Shown piece after piece: positions 19,004 to 27,809 of a DNA stretch of 64,000 nt (position 1 is the first letter of the stretch; each line of letters starts with the position of its first letter). The DNA lies in assembly GCF_002294985.1 (NCBI RefSeq), contig NZ_NSGE01000013.1, forward strand, positions 1 through 64,000, read 5' to 3'. Below the pieces are notes generated by a model that saw only the letters and a program-made list of their open reading frames with translations, ran no database searches and was not told the origin of the DNA. The translations under genes were made by a program, and so were the position numbers. Source of the stretch: Mesorhizobium sp. WSM3862 (GTDB lineage: Bacteria > Pseudomonadota > Alphaproteobacteria > Rhizobiales > Rhizobiaceae).

Positions 19004-20155
19004 ATGAGGCTGCCTCGGCTTGGCAAGTCCCGCAGGGCCAACCGGCAACCGTCATCCGCCAGCATCTATCATACCGAGATCATCGCCGACGTTGCAGTGC
19101 CGGAGCGCGGCGAGACCGTCCGCTTCTTCAGCCGCAAGCTCCTCCGCCCCGGCAAGTTGCGCAGCGTCTCCAACAGGGATCTGCGCGAAAGCCTGCTTTC
19201 CTTATTCTATCTCGGCGTGGCGGCGGTGTTGCCGGTGGCCTGGTGGGCGCCGATCTGCGATTGGGTTTCGACGCTTCGACGCAAGCGTCATTTTCGCAAG
19301 GATTTCGCGCGCTATGACGTGGCGATCAAAGCGGTGCTTGGCGATGACGCCGACACGCGAAGCCTTTTCAGGGGACATCTCGCCGCCGCGCATCGCCGCC
19401 GCCTGATGCTTGCCGCTCATCTGGCGCCTGGCAGGCGCTGGTCGCCGGCCATCCGGCTGGAAGGCATTGACGGCTTGCGCGAGGCCTTGCAGCGCGGCCG
19501 CGGCGCCATCGTCTGGTGCGATCAGTTCATCGCCCAGACCATCATGGGCAAGCGCGCCCTCTTCGAAGCCGGCATCGAAGCGCACCAGGTGAGCGTCAAC
19601 TTTCACGGCTTTTCGGAAAGCAAATTCGGCCTGCATGTGATCAACAGGCCGCTGGTCGAGGTCGAAAACCGGTTTCTGAAGAGCCGCATCGTCTTCGAGC
19701 GCGCCGAAGCCTACCAGGTTACGGCGCGCATCCAGAAGACACTGAAGGAGAACGGAGTCGTGCTGATGACCAACACCATCCACGCGGGATCTACCTTCAC
19801 CGAGAGCGCCATGGGCGAGCGTGGCTGGACCCACCTCGCCTCTGCGCCGGCGAATTTTGCGGCGCGCGCCGGCGCTGCGCTGTTTGGCATGTCGACCCTT
19901 GAGACTGTGCCCTTTCGCGAATACCGGGCGATCGTCAGTCCCGAACTGAAGCCCAACGCTGCCCAGCCTGCATCCCGGCCGGCAAAGGACGTGGCGGCAA
20001 AGAACTTCGTTCTGCAAGCGGCTTATATCCTGCTCAAGCGCGACCGGCTGCTGGAAGCGGTCAAATTGTATCCCGAGCAGATGATGGCCTGGTCCAGCGC
20101 CAACCGGCTCACCGGACAACAGGATCAAGCCGCGATCGGCGGCGACGCAGCATAA
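19004..20155 (+). CDS. LpxL/HtrB-like acyltransferase-fold protein lacking the usual catalytic histidine
   Basis: 383 residues. From about residue 60 the pattern follows the lauroyl/myristoyl acyltransferase (LPLAT) family: a hydrophobic segment (LFYLGVAAVLPVAWWAPICDW), then LEGIDGLREALQRGRGAIV, and later the region GERGWTHLASAPANFAARAG. In active LpxL enzymes the GRGAI segment is followed by an HxxxxD/E catalytic motif. Here the corresponding residues read WCDQFIAQT (from 171), with no histidine. It may be a non-catalytic or altered relative. The N-terminal 60 residues are basic and not recognised. Called by family shape; the function is uncertain. Confidence 0.55.
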   Translation: MRLPRLGKSRRANRQPSSASIYHTEIIADVAVPERGETVRFFSRKLLRPGKLRSVSNRDLRESLLSLFYLGVAAVLPVAWWAPICDWVSTLRRKRHFRKDFARYDVAIKAVLGDDADTRSLFRGHLAAAHRRRLMLAAHLAPGRRWSPAIRLEGIDGLREALQRGRGAIVWCDQFIAQTIMGKRALFEAGIEAHQVSVNFHGFSESKFGLHVINRPLVEVENRFLKSRIVFERAEAYQVTARIQKTLKENGVVLMTNTIHAGSTFTESAMGERGWTHLASAPANFAARAGAALFGMSTLETVPFREYRAIVSPELKPNAAQPASRPAKDVAAKNFVLQAAYILLKRDRLLEAVKLYPEQMMAWSSANRLTGQQDQAAIGGDAA

Positions 20156-20201
20156 TGCATGTCGCCCAAATGCGCAGCGGTTTTGGATCAACGACATGCA
20201 T
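20155..20201. repeat. Palindromic intergenic repeat (ATGCATGTCG/CGACATGCAT)
   Basis: Perfect 10-base arms at 20155-20164 and 20192-20201 flank a 27-base centre with CCCAAATGCGCAGCGG then TTTTGG. It starts on the last base of the acyltransferase stop codon. From general familiarity this resembles a palindrome repeated across Rhizobiales genomes. It lies between convergent genes and could help termination. Confidence 0.7.
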
Positions 20202-20238
20202 CAGAACGAAGCCTGAAAATCGCGTCGCCTGAACCTGT

Positions 20239-20757
20239 TCAGCTCGAGGGGCTTGAGCTCAGTGCTTGTTTAAGGATGGCGGCGACGCTCCGCGCGCCAT
20301 TCGCCGTCACCGCCGGTTCGTCCGGCTCCGGTTCTTCCAAGGTCGCGAACTGGCTGTCGACCAGGCTCGCCGGCATGAAATGGCCTTTGCGCCCCGACAC
20401 CCGTCGCCAGGCAGTCTCGCGATCGATCTTCAGATAGAGGAAGACGATGCCCGGGCAAAAGCTGAGCAGCCGGTTCCGGTAGCTGCGCTTCAGCGCCGAG
20501 CAGGCCGCCACCGGCTTGTGTCCCTCGCCGACGGAAGCTGCGATGCGCTCGCCGATGGCATCGAGCCAACCCTCGCGCAACGCATCCGTCAGCGGCTCGC
20601 CGCGCGCCATGCGCGCCACGTTTTTCGGCGGATGCAACCGGTCGCCCTCGATGAAGACCGCGCCCAGCGCCTCGGCCAGCGCTTCGCCGATCACCGTCTT
20701 ACCGCAGCCGGCTACCCCCATCACGACTATGGCCGGCGCTGACCGGATGTCGTTCAA
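20239..20757 (-). CDS. gntK: Gluconokinase
   Basis: Phosphorylates gluconate to 6-phosphogluconate, feeding the pentose-phosphate and Entner-Doudoroff routes. It has 172 residues with a P-loop MGVAGCGKT near residues 13-21 and the family signature GDRLHPPKNVARM. The start is TTG at 20757: GGAGG lies 6 bases upstream and no ATG or GTG upstream fits. It is last in the minus-strand operon with a ribose-type sugar importer, 44 bases after the permease gene. That suggests the imported compound is gluconate, a gluconate-yielding sugar, or a related acid. Confidence 0.9.
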   Translation of the reverse strand: MNDIRSAPAIVVMGVAGCGKTVIGEALAEALGAVFIEGDRLHPPKNVARMARGEPLTDALREGWLDAIGERIAASVGEGHKPVAACSALKRSYRNRLLSFCPGIVFLYLKIDRETAWRRVSGRKGHFMPASLVDSQFATLEEPEPDEPAVTANGARSVAAILKQALSSSPSS

Positions 20758-20801
20758 TGGAAACCTCCGACGGCTGTGGCCTTGCGATCCTTCATCCACA
20801 A

Positions 20802-21788
20802 TCAGCGGCTTGCCGGCGCACGGCCATAGAGCAAAAGCATGGCCACGATCACGACGCCGTAAATGATCTGCCGCCCCGCCTCCGGCATCTGCATGACCGA
20901 GAGGATCGATTGCAGCAGCGTGATCAGGATCACGCCGGCGACGGTGCCGAGATATGAGCCGCGGCCGCCGAGGATCGAAGTGCCGCCCAGCACCACGGCG
21001 GCGATCGACGGCAACAGATAGGCGTCGCCCATCGACTGCGCCGCCTTCGATGCGTAGCCCGCGAGCAGGACGCCCCCGAAGGCCGAGAGCCCGCCGGAGA
21101 CGGCAAAGGCAATCAGCACGACGCGGCGCGTGTCGATGCCGGAAAGATAGGCGGCGCGCTCGCGGTTGCCTATGCCGTAAACGACGCGGCCGAAGGAGGT
21201 GCGGGTCAGCACGAAAACCATTGCCGCCCCTATCAGCGCCCAGATGATCACCGCGTTCGGCACCCCCGGAATGGTAAAGCCGGTCGCAAGGTAGCGCATC
21301 GCCGCTGTCGCCGAATCCTGCGGCGAGAACCCGCCTGTGTAGACCACCATCAATCCTTGCGCGACGGCGTTGGTGGCTAGAGTGATGATCATCGACGGAA
21401 TGCGCAGATAAGCCACGCCGACGCCGTTGACGATGCCGATCGCGACCCCGCACAGAACGCCGAACGGGATGGCGATCACGACGCCGACTGGACCGTAGGC
21501 TGCAGCGGCACAGGCCATCATCGCGCCGGTCGCTACCGACCACGGCACCGAAAGGTCGATCTGGCCGAGCAGGATTACCAGCATCATGCCGGTGGCGATC
21601 ACGCCGAGGAATGACGCGACCTTCAGCTGCTGCAGGAGATATTCCGGCGAGAGAAAACTGCGCGAATAGAGGCTACCTAGCAGAAGCAGGATAACGATGC
21701 AGGCAAAGGCGGTCGCCACCGCCGGATCGGCGCGGCGGATGAATTTCGGCATGCGGCTGGCGATGCCGCCAAGCGTCGTTTCGCTCAC
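20802..21788 (-). CDS. Ribose-type sugar ABC transporter permease (second of pair)
   Basis: Inner-membrane channel subunit of the BPD_transp_2 family, 328 residues, about eight to ten membrane segments. Motifs include GQIDLSVPWSVATG (residues about 63-76), GNRERAAYLSGI and GGTSILGGRGSYLGT. GTG 21788 overlaps the stop of the upstream permease gene by 4 bases (GTGA), which fixes the start. The frame is open further upstream only because it runs through the neighbour. Two separate permeases with one two-domain ATPase is the YtfQRT-YjfF type of layout. Confidence 0.9.
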   Translation of the reverse strand: MSETTLGGIASRMPKFIRRADPAVATAFACIVILLLLGSLYSRSFLSPEYLLQQLKVASFLGVIATGMMLVILLGQIDLSVPWSVATGAMMACAAAAYGPVGVVIAIPFGVLCGVAIGIVNGVGVAYLRIPSMIITLATNAVAQGLMVVYTGGFSPQDSATAAMRYLATGFTIPGVPNAVIIWALIGAAMVFVLTRTSFGRVVYGIGNRERAAYLSGIDTRRVVLIAFAVSGGLSAFGGVLLAGYASKAAQSMGDAYLLPSIAAVVLGGTSILGGRGSYLGTVAGVILITLLQSILSVMQMPEAGRQIIYGVVIVAMLLLYGRAPASR

Positions 21789-22765
21789 AGGAACCACTCC
21801 AGCCGGTTGCGCACCCGAAACAGCGCGAAGGCGCCGAGGCTGACCGCGATCAACAGGATGATGCCCTGGAACAGCGGCTGCCAGAGCGGGTCGAAATCGA
21901 AGACGAACAGCAGGTCGCCGATGGTGCGGAAGGCGAGCGCTCCGAAGATCGCGCCAATAGCGCTGCCTTTGCCCCCGAACAGCGAGACGCCGCCGAGCAC
22001 AACTGCCGCGATCGAGAACAACGTATAGGCATTGCCGCTCGCATAGGCAGCCTCGCCCGTATAGGTAAAGAAGGTGAGGAACAGGCCGCCGATCGCGGCA
22101 AGCAGTCCGGCCAGCGTGTAGGCAAGGAACTTGCCCCTGCGGATCGGCACACCTGACATATAGGCGGCCGTCTCGGACGAGCCCGCAGCGTAAGCGGCGC
22201 GGCCGAGCTCGGAGCGGCGGAACGGCACCCACACGACAAGCACGACGACGAACAGCGCCATCAGGCTTGCCGGCACGACGCCGAAGAAGCGCCCTGTCAG
22301 GAAATCGGCGACGTCCTCGTTGACCGATCCGCCGGGAACCGGTCGCAAAAGCAGCGCGAGACCGAAATAGACGGCGCCCGTGGCTATCGTAGCGACGATC
22401 GGCTGCAGGCGCCCGTAGATCACGATGGCGCCGTTGATTGCCCCGCAGACGAGCCCGGTGCCAAGCACAGCCACCAATCCGAACGCCGTCTCGAGACCCG
22501 TGCCGATGACGAGCCAGGAAGCCATGCAATTGGTCAGCGTGAAGATCATGCCGACCGAGAGATCGATGCCGGCGGTGATCACAACCAGCGTTTGCGCCAT
22601 CGCCACGAAGGCAAGCAGAACGCCCTTGTTCGCCGCCGTCTGCACGACATTGGCCGTGAAGCCGGCTGGATGATTGCCGCTGTAGATCGCGAACATGACG
22701 ATGAAGATGGCGAACGCCAGCAGCGTTCCGCGCTGTTCGGCCAGCCAATAGCGCCAATCCTTCAC
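21785..22765 (-). CDS. Ribose-type sugar ABC transporter permease (first of pair)
   Basis: BPD_transp_2 permease, 326 residues. Motifs are AGIDLSVGMIFTL, the mid-protein SETAAYMSGVPIRRGK and GGVSLFGGKGSAIGA. ATG 22765 overlaps the ATPase stop by 4 bases, so ATPase, permease 1 and permease 2 are translationally coupled. The substrate cannot be read from the sequence. Confidence 0.9.
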   Translation of the reverse strand: MKDWRYWLAEQRGTLLAFAIFIVMFAIYSGNHPAGFTANVVQTAANKGVLLAFVAMAQTLVVITAGIDLSVGMIFTLTNCMASWLVIGTGLETAFGLVAVLGTGLVCGAINGAIVIYGRLQPIVATIATGAVYFGLALLLRPVPGGSVNEDVADFLTGRFFGVVPASLMALFVVVLVVWVPFRRSELGRAAYAAGSSETAAYMSGVPIRRGKFLAYTLAGLLAAIGGLFLTFFTYTGEAAYASGNAYTLFSIAAVVLGGVSLFGGKGSAIGAIFGALAFRTIGDLLFVFDFDPLWQPLFQGIILLIAVSLGAFALFRVRNRLEWFL

Positions 22766-24309
22766 GCGCCCTCTCCTTGTTCTGCCCGCCCGCTGCCGCC
22801 GTGGATATTCAGCGCGCTGGCGATCAGCGCGTGCTCGGTGATATCGGCGCCAACCAGCTCGCGCTTGATGGCGCCGTCATAAAGCACGAGCACGCGGTCG
22901 CAGCAGCCGATCAGCTCGTCATAGTCGGTCGAATAAAACAATATCGCGGCGCCGGCGTCGGCGAGCTTACGCATCAGCTGATAGAGCTCCTGCTTGGTGC
23001 CGACATCGATGCCGCGCGTCGGATCGTTGAGCAGAATGATGCGCGGCTGCCGCATCAGCCATTTGGCGATCACCACCTTCTGCTGGTTGCCGCCGGACAG
23101 CGCGCCGACCGGGATATCGAGCCCCGCCGTCTTGATGGCCAGCAATTCAACCATGTCATCGATCAGCCGCTGCTCGGCGGCACGGTCGATGACGCCGGCC
23201 TTTGACAGCCTGTCGAGTGCTGCGAAGGAAAGGTTCTCGCGCACCGTCATGGGCAGCATCAGCCCTTCCGTCTTGCGGTCTTCCGGGATCAGCGCCATGG
23301 TGATACGGTCATCGCTGGCGGCTGCCGGGCTGGCAATCGAAACCGGCTTGCCGTCGACCAGGATCTGCCCGGAAAGACCTCGCAGAACGCCGAAGAACGC
23401 CAGCAGCAGCTCACGCTGACCCTGGCCGTCGAGCCCGCCCAATCCTACGACCTCGCCTGCCGCAACCGAGAGCGAGATATTGTCCAGCCTATCGCTCCAG
23501 GACAGGTTGCGCGCCTCCAGCACAGGAGCCGCAACCGTCTGGGGCCTGGTCGGCTTCGGCGGAAAGATGTGGCTGTATTCCCGGCCGATCATCAGCTCGA
23601 CGACTTCGTTGTCGCTCTTCGATCCAGCCCGATAGCTGGCGACATTGCGGCCGTTGCGAAACACCGTGCACTGGTCGGCAAGCTCGGAGATCTCGTTCAT
23701 TCGGTGGGAGATATAGAGCAGCGCCAGCCCTTCCTGGCGCAACCGCTTCAGCACCTCGAAGACCTTCGCGACATCGGCGGCCGTCAGCGCCGACGTCGCT
23801 TCGTCGAGGATCAGGATGCGCGGCTTCCTGGCCAACGCCTTGGCGATCTCGACCATCTGTCGTCGCGAGAGCGGCAGGTCCTTGATCAGCGCCAGGGGGT
23901 GAATATCGGCGGCACCCGCGCGGGCAAGCGCCTGTTCCGCGAGGCGCCGTTGCGCCTTGCGGTCGATCATGCCGAAGCGTTTCGGCGGATCGGATATGAC
24001 GATGTTGTCGGCGACGCTCAGCTCCGGAATGAGCGACAGCTCCTGAAAGATGCAGACGATGCCGGCCTGGTTTGCCGCGGCGGGCGAAGCAAATGTCACC
24101 TCGCGGCCGTCCAGGGTCATGGTACCTTCATCCGGCGCAACGACACCGGCCATGACCTTGATCAAAGTCGATTTGCCGGCGCCGTTCTCACCAAGAATGG
24201 CGTGGATGCTGCCGGCCGTGACGGTGAGATCGGCCTTTTCCAGGGCGCGCACGCCGCCATAGCGCTTGGATATGCCTTCCATGCGGAAGAGCGGAGCCGC
24301 GCCGTTCAT
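22762..24309 (-). CDS. Sugar ABC transporter ATPase with two nucleotide-binding domains (RbsA/YtfR type)
   Basis: 515 residues, two ABC domains in tandem. The N-terminal domain has Walker A GENGAGKST at about residues 37-45, a signature-like LSRRQMVEIAKAL, and Walker B ILILDEATSAL. The C-terminal domain has the degenerate GLDGQGQRE in place of Walker A, signature LSGGNQQKVVIAKWL, and LLNDPTRGIDV. This asymmetry is normal for the carbohydrate-uptake CUT2 family. It follows the binding-protein gene by 75 bases. Confidence 0.94.
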   Translation of the reverse strand: MNGAAPLFRMEGISKRYGGVRALEKADLTVTAGSIHAILGENGAGKSTLIKVMAGVVAPDEGTMTLDGREVTFASPAAANQAGIVCIFQELSLIPELSVADNIVISDPPKRFGMIDRKAQRRLAEQALARAGAADIHPLALIKDLPLSRRQMVEIAKALARKPRILILDEATSALTAADVAKVFEVLKRLRQEGLALLYISHRMNEISELADQCTVFRNGRNVASYRAGSKSDNEVVELMIGREYSHIFPPKPTRPQTVAAPVLEARNLSWSDRLDNISLSVAAGEVVGLGGLDGQGQRELLLAFFGVLRGLSGQILVDGKPVSIASPAAASDDRITMALIPEDRKTEGLMLPMTVRENLSFAALDRLSKAGVIDRAAEQRLIDDMVELLAIKTAGLDIPVGALSGGNQQKVVIAKWLMRQPRIILLNDPTRGIDVGTKQELYQLMRKLADAGAAILFYSTDYDELIGCCDRVLVLYDGAIKRELVGADITEHALIASALNIHGGSGRAEQGEGA

Positions 24310-24384
24310 CAGCCCTCCCCAGGCCAGTTCGTGATTGGCATCAAGCGGCCGGCGTCGCGGCTTCCGCGACGCCGGTCCGTCAGA

Positions 24385-25509
24385 CTATTTGTTTTCCTTG
24401 GTCTGGCCCATGATTTCCTGCGCGGTGAAATTGATGCCGCAGGTCGGGAAGGAATTGCCGACGAAGAAATTGTCGGACTGATCGGGGAAGTAGTCCTGCC
24501 CTGCCTTGAAGTTCGGATCCTCGACGATGGCCAAAGGCAGCTTGACCGACTGCGGCACGACATTGCCTTCGAGCGCGGCAATCGCCGTCTTGATGGCAAC
24601 GGCAACCTGCGCCGGGCCGGTACCGGCCGACGAACATTTCAGCCCGTCCGCCGCATGCGCCGCGCAGAATTTGCGGAAGCCGTTTTCCGTCTCGCCGCCG
24701 AACGGCACGAACGGATGCTTGGCGTCGATCATCGCCTGCACGATGCCGGTATCGCCGCCTTGCCCTGTGATGCCGTCGAACGGTCCGCTGGTGGCGATCG
24801 CGTCGGCCGTGGCTTTCTGCGCCACGCCGTCGTCCCACTTGCCGACGACCTCGGTGACATCCCATTTCTTGCCCGACGCGTTGAGAACCTCGTGAATGCC
24901 ATTGTGCCGGTCGGTATCGACGGAGGTACCCGCGACACCGCGCACCTCAAGCACTTTGCCGCCGTTCGGAACGTGCGAGACCAGCCACTTGCCCCACAAT
25001 TCGCCGAGCCCCTTCTGGTCGACATTGACGTTGATGGCGTCCTTGGTGTCGAGGATGTTGTCGAAGGCAACCAGGATGACACCGGCTTCCTTGGCGCGCT
25101 TGATCACGGGCCCGAACGCGGTCGGGTTCTGGGCGTTGACGACGATTGCGTCGAAGCCGGAGTCGATGAAGTTATTGATCGCCGAGATCTGCGCCGGCAC
25201 ATCCTCGCCGGTCGACACCACCTTGAATTCCTTCAGCTTCTTGGCGACGTCCGGCTGCGCGGCATAGGCTTTGGCCGTCTGGATCATCTGGATGCGCCAG
25301 GTATTGGCGATATAGCCGTTCGCGAGCGCGATGCGATAGGGCCCTTCCTTCTTCGGATATTTGAAGAATTGTGTGTCGGCCGCCCAGGGCGCGAAGCAGT
25401 CGGGCTCGGCCGAGGGCCCTTTGACGATTTCCGGATCGGCGATCGCCGACGAGCTCAGCATGACAAATGCAGTGGCGGCCACGACACCGCCAACAAGTGA
25501 CTTGATCAT
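24385..25509 (-). CDS. Periplasmic sugar-binding protein of the gluconokinase-linked ABC transporter
   Basis: 374 residues, type I periplasmic binding protein fold. The signal peptide is MIKSLVGGVVAATAFVMLSS with cleavage near SSAIA-DPE. ATG 25509 has GGGAGGA about 7 bases upstream; an in-frame upstream ATG lacks a site and would spoil the signal. Family segments: IALANGYIANTWRIQMIQTA, AQISAINNFIDSGFDAIVVN, and GGDTGIVQAMIDAKHPFVPF. It heads the operon SBP-ATPase-permease-permease-gntK. The ligand is unknown; gluconokinase hints at a gluconate-related compound. Confidence 0.9.
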   Translation of the reverse strand: MIKSLVGGVVAATAFVMLSSSAIADPEIVKGPSAEPDCFAPWAADTQFFKYPKKEGPYRIALANGYIANTWRIQMIQTAKAYAAQPDVAKKLKEFKVVSTGEDVPAQISAINNFIDSGFDAIVVNAQNPTAFGPVIKRAKEAGVILVAFDNILDTKDAINVNVDQKGLGELWGKWLVSHVPNGGKVLEVRGVAGTSVDTDRHNGIHEVLNASGKKWDVTEVVGKWDDGVAQKATADAIATSGPFDGITGQGGDTGIVQAMIDAKHPFVPFGGETENGFRKFCAAHAADGLKCSSAGTGPAQVAVAIKTAIAALEGNVVPQSVKLPLAIVEDPNFKAGQDYFPDQSDNFFVGNSFPTCGINFTAQEIMGQTKENK

Positions 25510-25659
25510 CAGTATTCCTCCCAGTTGCAGTTCTGCTTGTTGATTAAGTCCTGGCGTCTTGGCCGGCACCTCCTACCGCATCCAATCGCCTGCCGGCCGG
25601 CCTTTGCTGCCCGCTGCCTCCTCTTGCCTCGCCTGCGGGCAATTCAGCAGACTATCATA

Positions 25660-25707
25660 TTATACATAATAAACAAGTAAGGACTGTTTTCTTATGTATA
25701 ATAAACA
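25660..25707. promoter_or_regulatory. AT-rich promoter region with two 16-bp direct repeats 32 bp apart
   Basis: On the plus strand TTATACATAATAAACA (25660-25675) and TTATGTATAATAAACA (25692-25707) differ at two positions and are offset by 32 bases, about three helical turns. On the minus strand, in the direction of the binding-protein gene, each holds a TATAAT-like or TTTATTAT core. The stretch stands out as AT-rich in a GC-rich window. It probably includes the promoter of the operon starting at 25509 and may bind a regulator on one face of the helix. Confidence 0.5.
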
Positions 25708-25746
25708 GCGCCTTCCCCCCACCCACCGTACTACTCGATGCGAAAG

Positions 25747-25762
25747 ATGGTAGCGCTACCAT
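25747..25762. promoter_or_regulatory. Perfect 16-bp palindrome, candidate LacI-family operator
   Basis: ATGGTAGCGCTACCAT is a perfect palindrome with the central CG expected of LacI/GalR-type operators, and it resembles GntR-type gluconate operators of that family. It lies between the LacI-type regulator gene (ending 25806) and the sugar-binding protein gene (starting 25509). The rest of the 296-base gap holds the AT-rich repeats and no gene I can support. Confidence 0.6.
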
Positions 25763-25805
25763 GCAAGGTAGTAAACCGGCATTTGCACAGTCGTCTTTGC
25801 GTGTT

Positions 25806-26834
25806 TCAACGTGCGGTGCTCTCGCGGCGAATGAGCTCGAAACCGAGATCGACAACCCTCTGCTGGGGCCTCCGGCCCGCAATCGCCGCCAGCGCCATCG
25901 CCACTGCCTGCCGTCCGATTTCATAACGATGCGTGCGAACGCTGGTGACCGACGGGAACGCCGCCTGCATCATGTCGAGGTCGTTGAAGCCGACGATGCC
26001 GATGGCCTTCGGTACCGCGATGGCGGCGCGGCGACATTCGAACAAGACCCCCAGCGCGATATCGTCATTGTTGCAGAAGACGCCGTCGAGCGACGGCATC
26101 TTGGCCAGAGCATCGCGCAAAAGCTCGCGGCCGAGCGTCACGCTGGACAGTAGCGGCGTGGTGGTGACCAGGCGGGGATCGAACAAGCCGGCCGACTCCA
26201 TGGCCGCGCGATAGCCGGCAAGGCGCCGCTGCGAGCGCGGGTCCATGCGCGCGCCGATGAAACCGATGCGCCGATAACCTGCCTCGATCAGGTGCTCGGT
26301 GGCAGCGCGGCCACCGTCGAAATGCGAGAAGCCGACCAGCATATCGACCGGATCGTGTCCGGTTTCCATCACTTGCACCACCGGGCAGCCGGCCGTCTCC
26401 AGCAGCTTTCGCGACTGCGGCGTCTGGTCGATGCCGGCGACGATAAGTGCCGCCGGGCGCTGCGAGGCGAACAGCTGCAGCAGCCGCTCCTCTTCCAGGC
26501 CCGAATAGTGGGTATTGCCCATCTGGATGCGGAAAGGGCTGTCCGAAAGACTGTCATAGATGCCGCGCACCACTTCGGCAAAGACATTGTTGGTGAGCGA
26601 CGGCACCAGCACGCCGAAGACCTCCGCGCGCGCCGAAGCCAATGCGCGCGCATTGGGGTCCGGGATGTAACCGAGCTCGTCGACGGCGACCTGTATCTGC
26701 CGGCGCAGATCTTCCGAGACCCGCCCAGGCTCGCGCAGCGCACGCGACACGGTGATCGCGCCCACGCCCGCCTTGCGCGCCACGTCGGCGATGGTCGGGC
26801 GGCCGCCGCCGCGCCGCGAGCGCGGCCTTGTCAC
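25806..26834 (-). CDS. LacI-family transcriptional regulator
   Basis: 342 residues. The N-terminal helix-turn-helix is RPTIADVARKAGVGAITVSR at about residues 12-31, with the hinge region near 55-65. The periplasmic-binding-protein-like effector domain follows (FGVLVPSLTNNVFAEVVRGI onward). The start is GTG at 26834. It sits upstream of, and in the same direction as, the sugar transporter operon with gluconokinase. E. coli GntR, the gluconate repressor, is also LacI-type, so a gluconate-type signal is plausible but unproven. A GTTGA-CGA-TCAAC inverted repeat upstream (26873-26885) could be an autoregulatory site. Confidence 0.9.
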   Translation of the reverse strand: MTRPRSRRGGGRPTIADVARKAGVGAITVSRALREPGRVSEDLRRQIQVAVDELGYIPDPNARALASARAEVFGVLVPSLTNNVFAEVVRGIYDSLSDSPFRIQMGNTHYSGLEEERLLQLFASQRPAALIVAGIDQTPQSRKLLETAGCPVVQVMETGHDPVDMLVGFSHFDGGRAATEHLIEAGYRRIGFIGARMDPRSQRRLAGYRAAMESAGLFDPRLVTTTPLLSSVTLGRELLRDALAKMPSLDGVFCNNDDIALGVLFECRRAAIAVPKAIGIVGFNDLDMMQAAFPSVTSVRTHRYEIGRQAVAMALAAIAGRRPQQRVVDLGFELIRRESTAR

Positions 26835-27026
26835 CGCCTTGTCCTTTTTGCACGAAAGGAGCGCAGCGGCGAGTTGACGATCAACAGTTTAGCCACAGCA
26901 ACCATGTTTCGCAGCCCGTCCCATTCCGGTTGGGTCGCGCAGGCCATGGCCGTTGTCAAGCCGACGAATATTGGTTCAACCCACCCCTCGGCAGAGGCGA
27001 TAAACCCCAGGTCAATGCCTCGGCGG

Positions 27027-27809
27027 TCAGACCGCCCTCGCCTGATCGGCCGTAAGCGCCTGCTCCCGCGTGCCGGAGACGATGATCTCAAGGACCTCGT
27101 GCTCGTCGGTGTTCCTGACATGACGGTCGCCGACATTCTCGCCGCGCTTGAGCACCATGACACGGTCGCCTACGGCGAAAATGTCGACCAGCCGATGCGA
27201 GATGATGATCTGGGCAACACCCTGCCTTTTCAGTTCCAGCATGGTCTCGAGGAGCCTCGCGGTCGCCATCACCGAGAGATTGGCGGTCGGTTCGTCGAGG
27301 ATCACGACGCGTGGCTCGAACGAAATCGCGCGGGCGATCGCCACGGATTGCTGGCGACCGCCCGACAGGCTCTCGACCTTCTGGAAAACGGAGTTCACGT
27401 CCACCTTGAGCCGCTTCAGCACGCTATCGGCTTCCGCGTACATCTTGCGGCGATTGACGAAAGGGCCTTTGCGCGGCCAGCGGCCGAGAAAGATGTTCTG
27501 GCCGACATCCATGTTTCCGCAAAGGGCGAAATCCTGGTAGATCATCTCGATGCCCGCATCGCGGCTCTCATGCGGACTCTTGAAGTGCACCGGTTGACCG
27601 GCGACGAGGATTTCGCCGGCGTCGCGCTGATAGGCGCCGGTCAGGATCTTCATGAGCGTCGACTTGCCGGCCGAGTTGTCGCCGACCAGTCCAAGGATCT
27701 CTCCGGGATAGAGCACCAGATCGACTTTCCGAAGCGCCTGAACGGCACCGAAGGCTTTTTCGATGCTTCGCATTTCCACGATCGGTTGAGGCAACGCAGC
27801 ATCAGGCAT
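27027..27809 (-). CDS. Single-domain sugar ABC transporter ATPase (FrcA type)
   Basis: 260 residues with one ABC domain: Walker A GDNSAGKST (a Ser where most relatives have Gly), Q-loop IEMIYQDFALC, signature SLSGGRQQSVAIARA, Walker B VVILDEPTANL, and switch HRL. ATG 27809 overlaps the stop of the fused permease gene by 8 bases; an upstream in-frame ATG at 27869 is less likely. A single-domain ATPase must act as a dimer, which suits the double permease encoded just before it. Confidence 0.9.
   Translation of the reverse strand: MPDAALPQPIVEMRSIEKAFGAVQALRKVDLVLYPGEILGLVGDNSAGKSTLMKILTGAYQRDAGEILVAGQPVHFKSPHESRDAGIEMIYQDFALCGNMDVGQNIFLGRWPRKGPFVNRRKMYAEADSVLKRLKVDVNSVFQKVESLSGGRQQSVAIARAISFEPRVVILDEPTANLSVMATARLLETMLELKRQGVAQIIISHRLVDIFAVGDRVMVLKRGENVGDRHVRNTDEHEVLEIIVSGTREQALTADQARAV

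Noticed and set aside
23569..25500. A 643-codon plus-strand frame across the sugar ATPase and binding-protein genes
   Set aside because: Antisense to two well-recognised genes, no ribosome-binding site, and composition typical of a reverse-strand shadow.
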